In this document: positions 27,183 through 35,221 of the stretch, piece after piece
Layout of the letters: each line of letters starts with the position of its first letter
Numbering within the stretch: the first letter of the stretch is position 1
Assembly: GCF_900460245.1 (NCBI RefSeq)
Contig: NZ_UHIP01000001.1
Span: forward strand, 1,550,001-1,614,000
Reading direction: 5' to 3'
Source of the DNA: Vibrio fluvialis
GTDB taxonomy: Bacteria; Pseudomonadota; Gammaproteobacteria; Enterobacterales; Vibrionaceae
Length of the DNA: 64,000 nucleotides
Made by a program: the position numbers and the translations under genes
The notes under the pieces: model-generated
What the model was told of the DNA's origin: nothing
Databases searched by the model: none
What the model saw: the letters and a program-made list of their open reading frames with translations, nothing else

Positions 27183-27701
27183 TTACGCTTCGATTGGTTT
27201 ACGCCAATCGTCTGAGCCTGAAGTACCCGCATTCACGTGATCCCACGTTATTTTGCGGTAAGACATCGAAACGGTCAGGTTCTGAGTGAAATCAGATTTT
27301 GCTGGATCTTGGCAGTGTGGCATTTCACATTGGATATCCACGATAGACGCGTTTTCCAGCTTGGTGGTGAAGAAGTTTTCTTGTTTGCCTTCGATAGACG
27401 TGCGGTACCATTTCAGTTCAACCGTCGTCATCTTCTCGCCTGATGCCAGTGCGTTGTACAGCAGAGGAACAGCTTTGTTCAGAGACACGGTGAATTTGAA
27501 TGGTTTGTGCACACGCTGACCTGAAGGCTGGCCCGATTGTGGGTCAGTCGGAACAGTAACGATGTGGTCGAACTGCTGAACCAGCATCTCGTCTTCGTGA
27601 CCTTCAACGAATGAATCGCCGATAGAATCCGCAGTACAAGCGCCTGCAGTGATTAGACCCTGAGTTTGACCTTCGATAGAGATATAACATGGAGTTGGCA
27701 T
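27183..27701 (-). CDS. hcp: Type VI secretion tube protein Hcp
   Basis: 172 residues, the usual size. It starts MPTPCYISIEGQTQGLITAGA and contains the family segments EMLVQQFDHIVTVP, HKPFKFTVSLNKAVPLLYNALASGE and MSYRKITWDHV. Hcp hexamers stack into the inner tube of the T6SS needle and are released in large amounts. The gene heads the auxiliary cluster, with no sheath or membrane-complex genes nearby; those must lie elsewhere. A sigma-54 promoter about 114 bases upstream fits control by VasH, the bacterial enhancer-binding protein known to drive hcp operons in V. cholerae. Confidence 0.96.
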   Translation of the reverse strand: MPTPCYISIEGQTQGLITAGACTADSIGDSFVEGHEDEMLVQQFDHIVTVPTDPQSGQPSGQRVHKPFKFTVSLNKAVPLLYNALASGEKMTTVELKWYRTSIEGKQENFFTTKLENASIVDIQCEMPHCQDPAKSDFTQNLTVSMSYRKITWDHVNAGTSGSDDWRKPIEA

Positions 27702-27814
27702 TGCTCATTCCTTTCTAACTGGTTGTTTATCAGGCAACGGGTTAAGACAACCTTTGCCATTCGATAAAACGTTCGTGATGTAAGTGCGCTCAGCGCGAAT
27801 TCAGTGAGTAAGGG

Positions 27815-27830
27815 AGCAAAGTCGATGCCA
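27815..27830 (-). promoter_or_regulatory. Sigma-54 (RpoN) promoter of the hcp operon
   Basis: On the minus strand TGGCATCGACTTTGCT: GG and GC elements exactly ten bases apart, as in the consensus TGGCAC-N5-TTGCW, with one change. Transcription should start near 27803, leaving a leader of about 100 bases before the hcp ATG. Confidence 0.82.
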
Positions 27831-27900
27831 CTTTGGCATTCATTTAAAATCAATTAGTTATATTTAAAACCTTGCCATTAGAGCAACAAACTGCCTTTGA

Positions 27901-27920
27901 ACAAGCAAGATCTTGCTTGT
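27901..27920. promoter_or_regulatory. Perfect 20-bp palindrome, candidate enhancer site
   Basis: ACAAGCAAGATCTTGCTTGT, a perfect palindrome centred about 85 bases upstream of the sigma-54 element, the normal distance for an enhancer-binding protein such as VasH. The binding protein is inferred from context only. Confidence 0.55.
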
Positions 27921-28014
27921 CGGGCAAGGTTCACGTCGCTGGTTCAGGCCACTTGTTAATCTGTAGCACGTTGGTACACTTCTCTCTCATTTTTCGTCAA
28001 GGAAGGCTATTCTC

Positions 28015-29499
28015 ATGAGCGTATTCGATAAATTAGTTAAACACTCTAAAAAGGTTTCTCACTTCAATCATTTGTCTGCCATCTGCGGCTGGGATCAAGC
28101 AGCGGTGATGCCAACGGGCGGCGCTCAGGCACGTTCAGAAGCGATGGCTGAGCTCTCTGTTCATATTCATGGTTTGATGACACAGCCGCAACTCAGTGAC
28201 TGGTTTGCCGAAGCAGAAGCGGAAAGTCTCAATAGCGAACAAACCGCTGTCCTGCGCGAGATGAAACGCCATTGGCAACAAGCCAATGTATTGCCTGAAT
28301 CGTTGGTCGAAGCCAAATCATTGGCAGGTTCAAAGTGTGAGCATGCTTGGCGCTCTCAGCGAAAAGCAAACGACTGGGCCGGTTTTGAAAAGAACTGGGC
28401 TGAAGTGGTGAAGTTATCTCAAGAAGAAGCACAAATCCGCGCTGAAGCGACGGGCACCACGCCTTACGATGCGATGCTGGAGCTCTATGAACCCGGCACG
28501 ACGACTGAATCTCTGAACCGCGTGTTCAGCGACGTAAAAAGCTGGCTACCAGAGATGATCGATCAAGCGATTGAGAAACAGCGTTCTGAAGCGGTGTTAG
28601 AGCCTAAAGGTTACTACCCAGCACAGAATCAGAAAGCGCTCGGCCTTGATGTCATGAAGCTGCTTCAATTCGATTTCGACCATGGTCGTTTAGATGAAAG
28701 TGTCCATCCATTCTGTGGTGGCGTGCCAAGCGACGTACGTATTACCACTCGCTACAATGAAACTGAATTTGTGCAGTCACTGATGGGTATCGTGCATGAA
28801 ACGGGTCACGCTCGTTACGAGCAAGGATTGCCAAAACATCTGGCAGGAACTCCGGCAGGTGAAGCGCGTTCGATGGGTATCCATGAATCACAATCCCTGT
28901 TCTTTGAAATGCAGTTGGGTCGCAGCCCGGCGTTTATCGATCACTTGGCGCGTCTTGCTGCTGATCACTTTGGCGCTCACAATGACAAAGTGTTTCAAAT
29001 CGACAACATTCAAAAGCTGTATACACGAGTGAAGAAAGACTTTATTCGTGTCGATGCCGATGAACTAACCTACCCTGCACACGTTATTCTGCGTTATGAA
29101 ATTGAGCGCGATCTGATGAACGGCGTGATCAAGCATACCGATGTGCCTGAACTGTGGGACGAGAAAATGCGCGCGTCTTTAGGCCTCAGCACCAAAGGCA
29201 ACTATCAGAACGGATGTATGCAGGACATTCATTGGACAGACGGCAGCTTCGGCTACTTCCCAAGCTACACCTTGGGTGCGATGTACGCCGCTCAGTTTAT
29301 GGCAACCATGAAGCAGAGTGTTGATGTGGACGCGGCAATTCGCAGCGGCGACCTGTCTCCTATCTTCGCTTGGCTACAAAGCAACATTTGGAGCAAAGGC
29401 AGTCTGTTAACAACAGACGAGCTCGTTAAACAAGCGACAGGTGAGACGCTCAACGCCAAGCATTTCAAAGCTCACCTCGTACAACGTTACATTGCTTAA
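28015..29499 (+). CDS. Metal carboxypeptidase, M32 family (carboxypeptidase Taq type)
   Basis: 494 residues, the family length. The zinc site is IVHETGHARYEQGL (HExxH motif at about residue 261) and the downstream glutamate lies in GIHESQSLFFE; the DPRxTTRY-like motif is DVRITTRYNE. M32 enzymes remove C-terminal residues from peptides in the cytoplasm. AAGGAAGG precedes the ATG. It lies beside the T6SS cluster as in V. cholerae (VC1414 from memory), but belongs to the core genome and has no obvious T6SS role. Confidence 0.93.
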   Translation: MSVFDKLVKHSKKVSHFNHLSAICGWDQAAVMPTGGAQARSEAMAELSVHIHGLMTQPQLSDWFAEAEAESLNSEQTAVLREMKRHWQQANVLPESLVEAKSLAGSKCEHAWRSQRKANDWAGFEKNWAEVVKLSQEEAQIRAEATGTTPYDAMLELYEPGTTTESLNRVFSDVKSWLPEMIDQAIEKQRSEAVLEPKGYYPAQNQKALGLDVMKLLQFDFDHGRLDESVHPFCGGVPSDVRITTRYNETEFVQSLMGIVHETGHARYEQGLPKHLAGTPAGEARSMGIHESQSLFFEMQLGRSPAFIDHLARLAADHFGAHNDKVFQIDNIQKLYTRVKKDFIRVDADELTYPAHVILRYEIERDLMNGVIKHTDVPELWDEKMRASLGLSTKGNYQNGCMQDIHWTDGSFGYFPSYTLGAMYAAQFMATMKQSVDVDAAIRSGDLSPIFAWLQSNIWSKGSLLTTDELVKQATGETLNAKHFKAHLVQRYIA

Positions 29500-29558
29500 A
29501 TCTGTCTTAGGCCACAACGATCACCACCTTCACAGAAGGTGTTTAGGGATAGAAAATA

Positions 29559-29586
29559 AAAAACCAGCCAAAAGGCTGGTTTTTTC
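29559..29586. terminator. Bidirectional terminator after the carboxypeptidase gene
   Basis: AAAAAACCAGCC/GGCTGGTTTTTT; serves the convergent barrel gene too. Confidence 0.88.
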
Positions 29587-29605
29587 ATTGAGTTTTAACG
29601 TCGAC

Positions 29606-30082
29606 TTATAGGAAGTGGAACGTTGCGTTCAGGCTGAACGTATCGATGCTGTCTTTGTCCAGCTCGTATTTGTGGTAGCTGGCGCCAACAGAGAATGGGC
29701 CCATGATGAAGTATTCAGCGCCAACACCGTACATGATATCGATGTCGTCATCTTTGTTACCGTTTACTTCCGTTTTCCATGAGTGCAGACCACCACGTGC
29801 ATAGACGTGCAGAGGACCAAAGTCGATGCTTGGCTTCAGTGCAAAGTAAACGGTTGATGCAGAGATGTCTGAACCGTTGTCTTTGAAGTCACCAAAATCG
29901 GTATAACCTGCTTCAACACCGATGAATGGCAGAATACCAGTACCAGCGTGAATGGTGTAAGAAGTGCTAGTGTCGCCTTTGTAATCCGCCTGACCAACAG
30001 ACGCACCACCGTAAATCCAAGAGTCAGCCAGCGCTGTTGAAGATACACCGATCAGAGCCAGTGCCAGTAAAGTCTTTTTCAT
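29606..30082 (-). CDS. Small outer-membrane beta-barrel protein, OmpX/OmpA-like
   Basis: 158 residues from the ATG at 30082. A signal peptide (MKKTLLALALIGVSSTALA) is followed by alternating strands such as SWIYGGASVGQADYKG, IGVEAGYTDFGDF, VYFALKPSIDFGPLHVYARGGL and FSVGASYHKYEL, and the protein ends in the aromatic residue pattern LNATFHFL with hydrophobic C-terminus typical of BAM substrates. About eight strands are expected. An in-frame ATG at 30136 would spoil the signal peptide. Function unknown; similar small barrels serve in adhesion, serum resistance or envelope stability. Confidence 0.85.
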   Translation of the reverse strand: MKKTLLALALIGVSSTALADSWIYGGASVGQADYKGDTSTSYTIHAGTGILPFIGVEAGYTDFGDFKDNGSDISASTVYFALKPSIDFGPLHVYARGGLHSWKTEVNGNKDDDIDIMYGVGAEYFIMGPFSVGASYHKYELDKDSIDTFSLNATFHFL

Positions 30083-30213
30083 GATTAACCTTCTCATCGT
30101 TATGAGGCAATGCTCCCTGCGGCCATTCATTGCCATGTTGCGCCAAATTATAGTGATATTGATAAGCTATGCAAATACTGTACCCGGGTTAGCGTCAGAA
30201 ACCCGGGCCAGGG

Positions 30214-33200
30214 TTAACAGGCATCGATGGCGTTTTTCACACGCTTATCGGATACCGGATACGGCGTACCCAGCTGCTGAGCAAAGAAGCTCACGCGCAG
30301 CTCTTCCAACATCCAGCGGATCTCCTTCACGTTCTCCGGCACGACCATGCCTTTCGGGATCTTGTTCAGCAGTTCCTGATAGTCTTTCGCCACCGACTCG
30401 ATCTTCAACATGTGCAAACGGTCTTTGTTCGGGTCAATCGGCAGTTTTTCCATGCGGCGTTCTATGGCCTTCATGTAACGCAGAATGTCCGGCAGACGTT
30501 TCCAGCCACACTCTGTCGCGAATCCTTTGAAGATAAGCCCTTCAATTTGCGCTTTGATGTCAGAGAGCGCAAACGCCATGGTGAAATCGATTTTCCCTTT
30601 CAGGCGTTTGTTGATGTTATAAGCGGTGGTCAGAATGGTTTCCACTTGCTTGGCGATATCCACCACAGTGTCACCCAGTTCTGCGCGCACAAACTCTTTC
30701 AACGCTTCAAACGCTTCCGGTTGCCACGCCATACCACCATGCTGCTCGATCAGTTTGTCGATGCCACACGCAATGCAGTCATCAATCAGATCCATCACTT
30801 TGCCATACGGGTTGAAGTACAGACCCAGTTTGGACTTGTTCGGCAAGTTACTGTGCAGATATTTAATAGGCGACGGCACGTTGAGCAGAATTAAGCGGCG
30901 CTGGCCTTCACGCATGGCATTATTCTGCTCCTGCTCGGTTTCGAACAGTTTGATTTCTACACTATCTTTGTTGTCCACCAGCGCAGGGAACGCTTTGACT
31001 TCAAAGCCACCACGTTTTTGCTGATAGACGCGTGGCAGTTCGCCAAACGACCAGGTGTGCAGGTTTTTCTGCTCGATATCATCGTCAGCGACCTGCGAAA
31101 GTGTTTCCTGAACTTTCTCTTTCAGACCTTCTTTCAGTTCGTGCAGATCTTTATTTTCATTCAGCTTGCGATTGCGATGATCAACGGCGCGGAACGTGAC
31201 TTTCAGATGGTCAGGCACTTGTTCCCATTTCCAGTCGTCGCGCAATACTTCCACTCCTGTCATCCGGCGCAGCTCTTTTTCGAGCGCATCCAATAGCGGC
31301 GCTTCCATTGGCTTAACACGTGCGAGGAAGGCATCGGCGTAATTTGGCGCTGGCACAAAGTTTTTGCGCAGCGTTTTTGGCAGCGACTTAATCAGGCTCA
31401 CCACCAATTCATGACGCAGGCCCGGGATCTGCCAGTCAAAGCCTTGCGGTTCAATCTGGTTCAGGATTGGCAACGGAATATGAACGGTGACACCGTCACT
31501 GTCATCGCCCGGCTCAAACTGGTAGCTCAGCTTGAGTTTAATACCGTTCTGATGCCAGAAGTTCGGGTAATCCAGATCCGTGATGTGGCTGGCGTCGCCC
31601 TTAAACAGCATCTCTTTTTCAAAGTTAAGCAGCTCTGGATTTGCTTTACTTGCCCCTTTCCACCAACTGTCAAAATGACGGCCTGAAACCACGTCCGTCC
31701 CGACACGTTGATCGTAAAACTGGAACAGCTCTTCATCGTCGACCAGAATATCGCGGCGACGAGATTTATGTTCAAGCTCTTCCACTTCCTGCAGCAATGC
31801 ACGGTTTTGTTTGAAGAAAGCGTGTTTGGTTTCCCATTCGCCTTCCACCAGAGCGCTGCGGATAAAGATTTCACGGCTGAGCGGCGCGTCGATATTGCCA
31901 TAATTCACCAGACGTTTCGGAACAATCGGCACTCCGTACAGCATCACTTTTTCATACGCCATGACTGCCGCACGTTTTTTCGACCAATGCGGTTCGCTGT
32001 AGCTACGTTTGATAAGGTGCTTAGCCAGCGGTTCAATCCATTCCGGTTGAATCTTAGCAACCATGCGCGCCCAGAGCTTAGAGGTTTCGACCAGTTCAGC
32101 CGCCATGACCCACTTCGGCTGTTTCTTGAACAGACCTGATGCCGGGAAGATATTAAAGCGCGCGTTGCGAGCACCGTGATACTCGTTTTTCTCTTGATCT
32201 TTCGCGCCAATGTGCGACAGCAGGCCAACCAGAATCGCGCTGTGCACGCCTTCGTAGCTACCAGGTTCATCGTTCAGTTTGTATTCCATTTCGCGCATCG
32301 ACTGATGCAATTGGAAATACACATCCTGCCATTCGCGAACACGAAGATAGTTTAGGTAATCCTGCTTACACTGGCGGCGGAAATGGTTGCTGCTCAATGC
32401 CTTTTGCTGCTGCTTGAGGTAATCCCACAAATTCACCAGCGTAAGGAAATCCGACTCTTCGTGGTGGAAGCGGCGATGTTTGTCATCCGCAGATTGCTGT
32501 TTGTCGCTCGGGCGCTCACGCGGATCCTGAATCGACAAACCCGAAGCAATCACCATCACTTCTTTCAGACAGCCAAAACGCGGTGCTTCGAGAACCATGC
32601 GCGCTAAACGCGGGTCAATTGGCAGGCGAGCCAGTTTGCGGCCGACTTCAGTCAGACGTTTCTTCGGATCGTTGGCATCAGCATTGATGGCGCCCAGCTC
32701 TTCAAGCAGGCGCACGCCATCCTGAATGTTGCGCTTATCCGGCGCTTCCACAAACGGGAATGCTTCAATGTCGCCCAGTCCCAGCGCAGTCATTTGCAGG
32801 ATAACTGACGCTAAGTTGGTCCGCAGAATCTCAGGATCGGTAAACTCCGGACGAGAAACAAAATCGTCCTCGGAATAAAGGCGGATACAGATGCCTTCTT
32901 CCACACGACCACAGCGACCTTTACGCTGGTTGGCACTTGCTTGTGAAATCGGTTCGATCGGCAAACGCTGCACCTTGGTGCGGTAGCTGTAGCGGCTGAT
33001 ACGCGCCGTACCCGGGTCAATCACGTATTTAATGCCCGGTACGGTCAGCGACGTTTCTGCTACGTTGGTGGCCAGAACAATGCGTCGGCCCGAGTGAGGC
33101 TGGAAGATCTTATTCTGCTCACCCGCCGACAAACGGGCGTACAGTGGCACAATTTCCGTGTCACGCAGTTTTCGTTTGGCCAGCGCGTCCGCGGTATCAC

Positions 33201-34158
33201 GGATTTCACGCTCACCGTTCATGAAGATCAGAATATCGCCCAGACCTTCATCGCACAGTTCATCAACCGCTTCGAAAATGCCTTCCAGCTGGTCGCGATC
33301 ACTTTCATCTTCGCCTGCAAGCGGACGATAGCGAGTCTCCACCGGGTAAGTACGACCGGATACTTCAATGATCGGTGCGCCATTGAAATGGTTAGAAAAG
33401 CGCTCTGGATCAATGGTCGCAGAGGTAATGATGATTTTCAGATCCGGACGACGCGGCAGCAGTTCTTTCAGGTAACCCAGAATGAAGTCGATGTTAAGGC
33501 TGCGCTCGTGCGCTTCATCGATAATGATGGTGTCGTACTGATTAAGAAAACGGTCGTGCTGAATCTCCGCCAGCAGAATACCGTCGGTCATCAGTTTGAT
33601 TTGAGTCTGGTCAGAAATCTGGTCGTTAAAACGTACCTTATAGCCGACAAAGCCACCCAGCTCAGTTTCCATCTCTTCCGCAATGCGGTTGGCCACCGAG
33701 CGCGCTGCCAGACGACGAGGCTGAGTATGACCAATCAGGCCAAATTTTCCGCGCCCAAGCTCGGCACAGATTTTCGGTAGCTGCGTAGTTTTACCTGAGC
33801 CGGTTTCACCTGCGACAATCACCACCTGATGCTCTTCAATCGCCTTAGCAATGTCGTCACGTTTTTGGCTGACTGGCAGCAGTTCCGGGTATTCGATTTT
33901 GATTTTTTGAGCCATACGCTGCTCAACAGTCATCATCGACTGCGCAATCTCGAGCGCGATTTCGTCAAACACAGCGTGGCGCGCTTGTTCATTTTTGATT
34001 TTGCTTGCGCCAGTGATTCGCTTGTTAAAACGAAAGCGGTCTTTAATCAGGCACTGTTTCAATGCCTTTTTCAGCGATTCCGCGCTGTTCGCTTTCGCAA
34101 CCGCTGACTTTTCTGTATTGGGCTGTGACTGAGTCAAAGCGTTTCCTATTCTTTTCAT
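30214..34158 (-). CDS. hrpA: ATP-dependent RNA helicase HrpA
   Basis: 1314 residues (E. coli HrpA has 1300). A DEAH-box helicase core lies in about 95-450: GETGSGKTTQLPK, TQPRRLAARSVA, DEAHERSLN, SATID and QRKGRCGR. Helicase-associated and OB-fold domains follow, and the long C-terminal DUF3418 region ends at about 1300. HrpA unwinds RNA and, in E. coli, rescues stalled translation complexes. Several long open frames opposite it on the plus strand are shadows. It stands alone, divergent from azoR. Confidence 0.97.
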   Translation of the reverse strand: MKRIGNALTQSQPNTEKSAVAKANSAESLKKALKQCLIKDRFRFNKRITGASKIKNEQARHAVFDEIALEIAQSMMTVEQRMAQKIKIEYPELLPVSQKRDDIAKAIEEHQVVIVAGETGSGKTTQLPKICAELGRGKFGLIGHTQPRRLAARSVANRIAEEMETELGGFVGYKVRFNDQISDQTQIKLMTDGILLAEIQHDRFLNQYDTIIIDEAHERSLNIDFILGYLKELLPRRPDLKIIITSATIDPERFSNHFNGAPIIEVSGRTYPVETRYRPLAGEDESDRDQLEGIFEAVDELCDEGLGDILIFMNGEREIRDTADALAKRKLRDTEIVPLYARLSAGEQNKIFQPHSGRRIVLATNVAETSLTVPGIKYVIDPGTARISRYSYRTKVQRLPIEPISQASANQRKGRCGRVEEGICIRLYSEDDFVSRPEFTDPEILRTNLASVILQMTALGLGDIEAFPFVEAPDKRNIQDGVRLLEELGAINADANDPKKRLTEVGRKLARLPIDPRLARMVLEAPRFGCLKEVMVIASGLSIQDPRERPSDKQQSADDKHRRFHHEESDFLTLVNLWDYLKQQQKALSSNHFRRQCKQDYLNYLRVREWQDVYFQLHQSMREMEYKLNDEPGSYEGVHSAILVGLLSHIGAKDQEKNEYHGARNARFNIFPASGLFKKQPKWVMAAELVETSKLWARMVAKIQPEWIEPLAKHLIKRSYSEPHWSKKRAAVMAYEKVMLYGVPIVPKRLVNYGNIDAPLSREIFIRSALVEGEWETKHAFFKQNRALLQEVEELEHKSRRRDILVDDEELFQFYDQRVGTDVVSGRHFDSWWKGASKANPELLNFEKEMLFKGDASHITDLDYPNFWHQNGIKLKLSYQFEPGDDSDGVTVHIPLPILNQIEPQGFDWQIPGLRHELVVSLIKSLPKTLRKNFVPAPNYADAFLARVKPMEAPLLDALEKELRRMTGVEVLRDDWKWEQVPDHLKVTFRAVDHRNRKLNENKDLHELKEGLKEKVQETLSQVADDDIEQKNLHTWSFGELPRVYQQKRGGFEVKAFPALVDNKDSVEIKLFETEQEQNNAMREGQRRLILLNVPSPIKYLHSNLPNKSKLGLYFNPYGKVMDLIDDCIACGIDKLIEQHGGMAWQPEAFEALKEFVRAELGDTVVDIAKQVETILTTAYNINKRLKGKIDFTMAFALSDIKAQIEGLIFKGFATECGWKRLPDILRYMKAIERRMEKLPIDPNKDRLHMLKIESVAKDYQELLNKIPKGMVVPENVKEIRWMLEELRVSFFAQQLGTPYPVSDKRVKNAIDAC

Positions 34159-34212
34159 TCAACAAAACTGCGCGGATTGTATCACAGTCTTTAGGCCGCG
34201 TAGGAACTTGCG

Positions 34213-34235
34213 CTTATTCAAATTTTTTGAATGAG
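34213..34235. promoter_or_regulatory. Inverted repeat between hrpA and azoR, candidate operator
   Basis: CTTATTCAAA, spacer TTT, TTTGAATGAG: nine of ten positions are symmetric. It lies 87 bases before the azoR start in the divergent gap. Confidence 0.4.
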
Positions 34236-34321
34236 TCCAGCAAATCTTCCTACTTATCTTGTGGGCGGGGTCTCACTAAGATGACACCATCAACGTGATA
34301 ACCACAGTTAAGGAACAAAAC

Positions 34322-34909
34322 ATGTCTCGTGTACTCGCTCTTAAATCAAGCATCCTGGGTGACTATTCTCAATCAAGCAAACTGCTTGATGCTTATCTGA
34401 CCAAGTTCAACCAAGACGAACTGAACGTGCGTGACCTGGCTGCTGAGCCACTGCCAGTACTGGACTTCTCTGTTGCCACTGCACTGCGCGCAACGGAAGA
34501 TCTGTCTGAAGAGCAGCAAAAAGTCGTTGCTCTGTCTGACGAACTGATCGCTGAAGTGAAAGCAGCAGATACTCTGGTTATCGCAGCGCCAATGTACAAC
34601 TTCACGATTCCGACTCAGCTGAAAAACTGGTTCGATTTGATTGCTCGTGCCGGCGTAACGTTCAAATACACTGAAGCAGGCGTACAAGGCCTGATTGAAG
34701 GTAAGAAAGCGGTTGTGATCACCACTCGCGGTGGCATTCACAAAGATTCAGCAACAGATAACGTGACACCTTACCTGAAAACCATTCTGGGTTTCGTTGG
34801 TATCACTGAAGTTGAGTTCGTGTACGCAGAAGCGCTGAACATGGGCGAAGAGCCTGCAGCGAAAGGCATCGAGTCTGCGAAATCTCAACTAGAAGCGATC
34901 GCTCTGTAA
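34322..34909 (+). CDS. azoR: FMN-dependent NADH-azoreductase AzoR
   Basis: 195 residues from the ATG at 34322 ([21 protein letters not shown]). The flavodoxin-like fold shows the FMN phosphate loop in [10 protein letters not shown], the [22 protein letters not shown] motif (about 94-115) and TTRGGIH (about 140). It reduces quinones, azo and nitro compounds by two-electron transfer and protects against electrophile stress. Single gene with its own terminator; a palindromic site upstream may be its operator. Confidence 0.95.
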   Translation: MSRVLALKSSILGDYSQSSKLLDAYLTKFNQDELNVRDLAAEPLPVLDFSVATALRATEDLSEEQQKVVALSDELIAEVKAADTLVIAAPMYNFTIPTQLKNWFDLIARAGVTFKYTEAGVQGLIEGKKAVVITTRGGIHKDSATDNVTPYLKTILGFVGITEVEFVYAEALNMGEEPAAKGIESAKSQLEAIAL

Positions 34910-34994
34910 TTCTCAAGGGTGCGATGCATCCTTTTGATTAAGAGAAACTGAAGGAATCGTTTCTCTTACTATCTCTAAATAAAAGTCCTAAGCC

Positions 34995-35027
34995 AAAGCA
35001 GCTCCTTGAAAGAGCTGCTTTTTTTTG
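34995..35027 (+). terminator. Terminator after azoR
   Basis: Stem AAAGCAGCTC/GAGCTGCTTT followed by a T-run of eight or more. Confidence 0.88.
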
Positions 35028-35059
35028 CTTCCTCACAATAACTCCTCCACCATCCAGAC

Positions 35060-35075
35060 TACTACTTAAGTGGTA
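35060..35075. promoter_or_regulatory. NarP/NarL-type 7-2-7 site
   Basis: TACTACT-TA-AGTGGTA: two heptamers in inverted 7-2-7 arrangement. Each matches TACYYMT at six of seven positions (A at the fifth). It sits about 150 bases upstream of the octaheme cytochrome start, and such sites mark nitrate/nitrite control of nap and nrf genes. Confidence 0.55.
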
Positions 35076-35221
35076 ATTTACGGATATAGGTTACATTTTA
35101 ACCACAACTTTTTTGTGGGAACTACATGCATATATACACTTAACTTCGGAAGTAGAGCAGTCGTCATACACAACAATTATGCAGCAATGTCCTGCATTCC
35201 TAACAGTGAACGAGGTTCATT

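Larger units (their letters stand above)
27702..28014. other. Divergent control region between hcp and the carboxypeptidase gene
   Basis: 313 bases without a gene. It holds the hcp leader, a sigma-54 promoter, a perfect 20-bp palindrome, and an outer inverted repeat (CCTTGCC at 27870-27876 and GGCAAGG at 27923-27929) that flanks the palindrome. The carboxypeptidase gene reads rightwards from the same gap, with AAGGAAGG before its ATG. Confidence 0.8.
34910..35221. other. Gap between azoR and the octaheme cytochrome gene
   Basis: 312 bases without a gene. The left part holds the azoR terminator; the right part holds the promoter region of the cytochrome operon, including a NarP/NarL-like site, a short symmetric element CCACAA/TTGTGG (35102-35118) and an A+T-rich -10-like region near 35130-35145. 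Confidence 0.75.

Noticed and set aside
21315..27701. Complete T6SS locus
   Set aside because: No sheath, baseplate, ClpV or membrane-complex genes are present; this is an auxiliary effector cluster.
33094..33780. 228-residue frame opposite hrpA
   Set aside because: Shadow of the conserved helicase core on the other strand; low-complexity basic composition and no recognisable domain.
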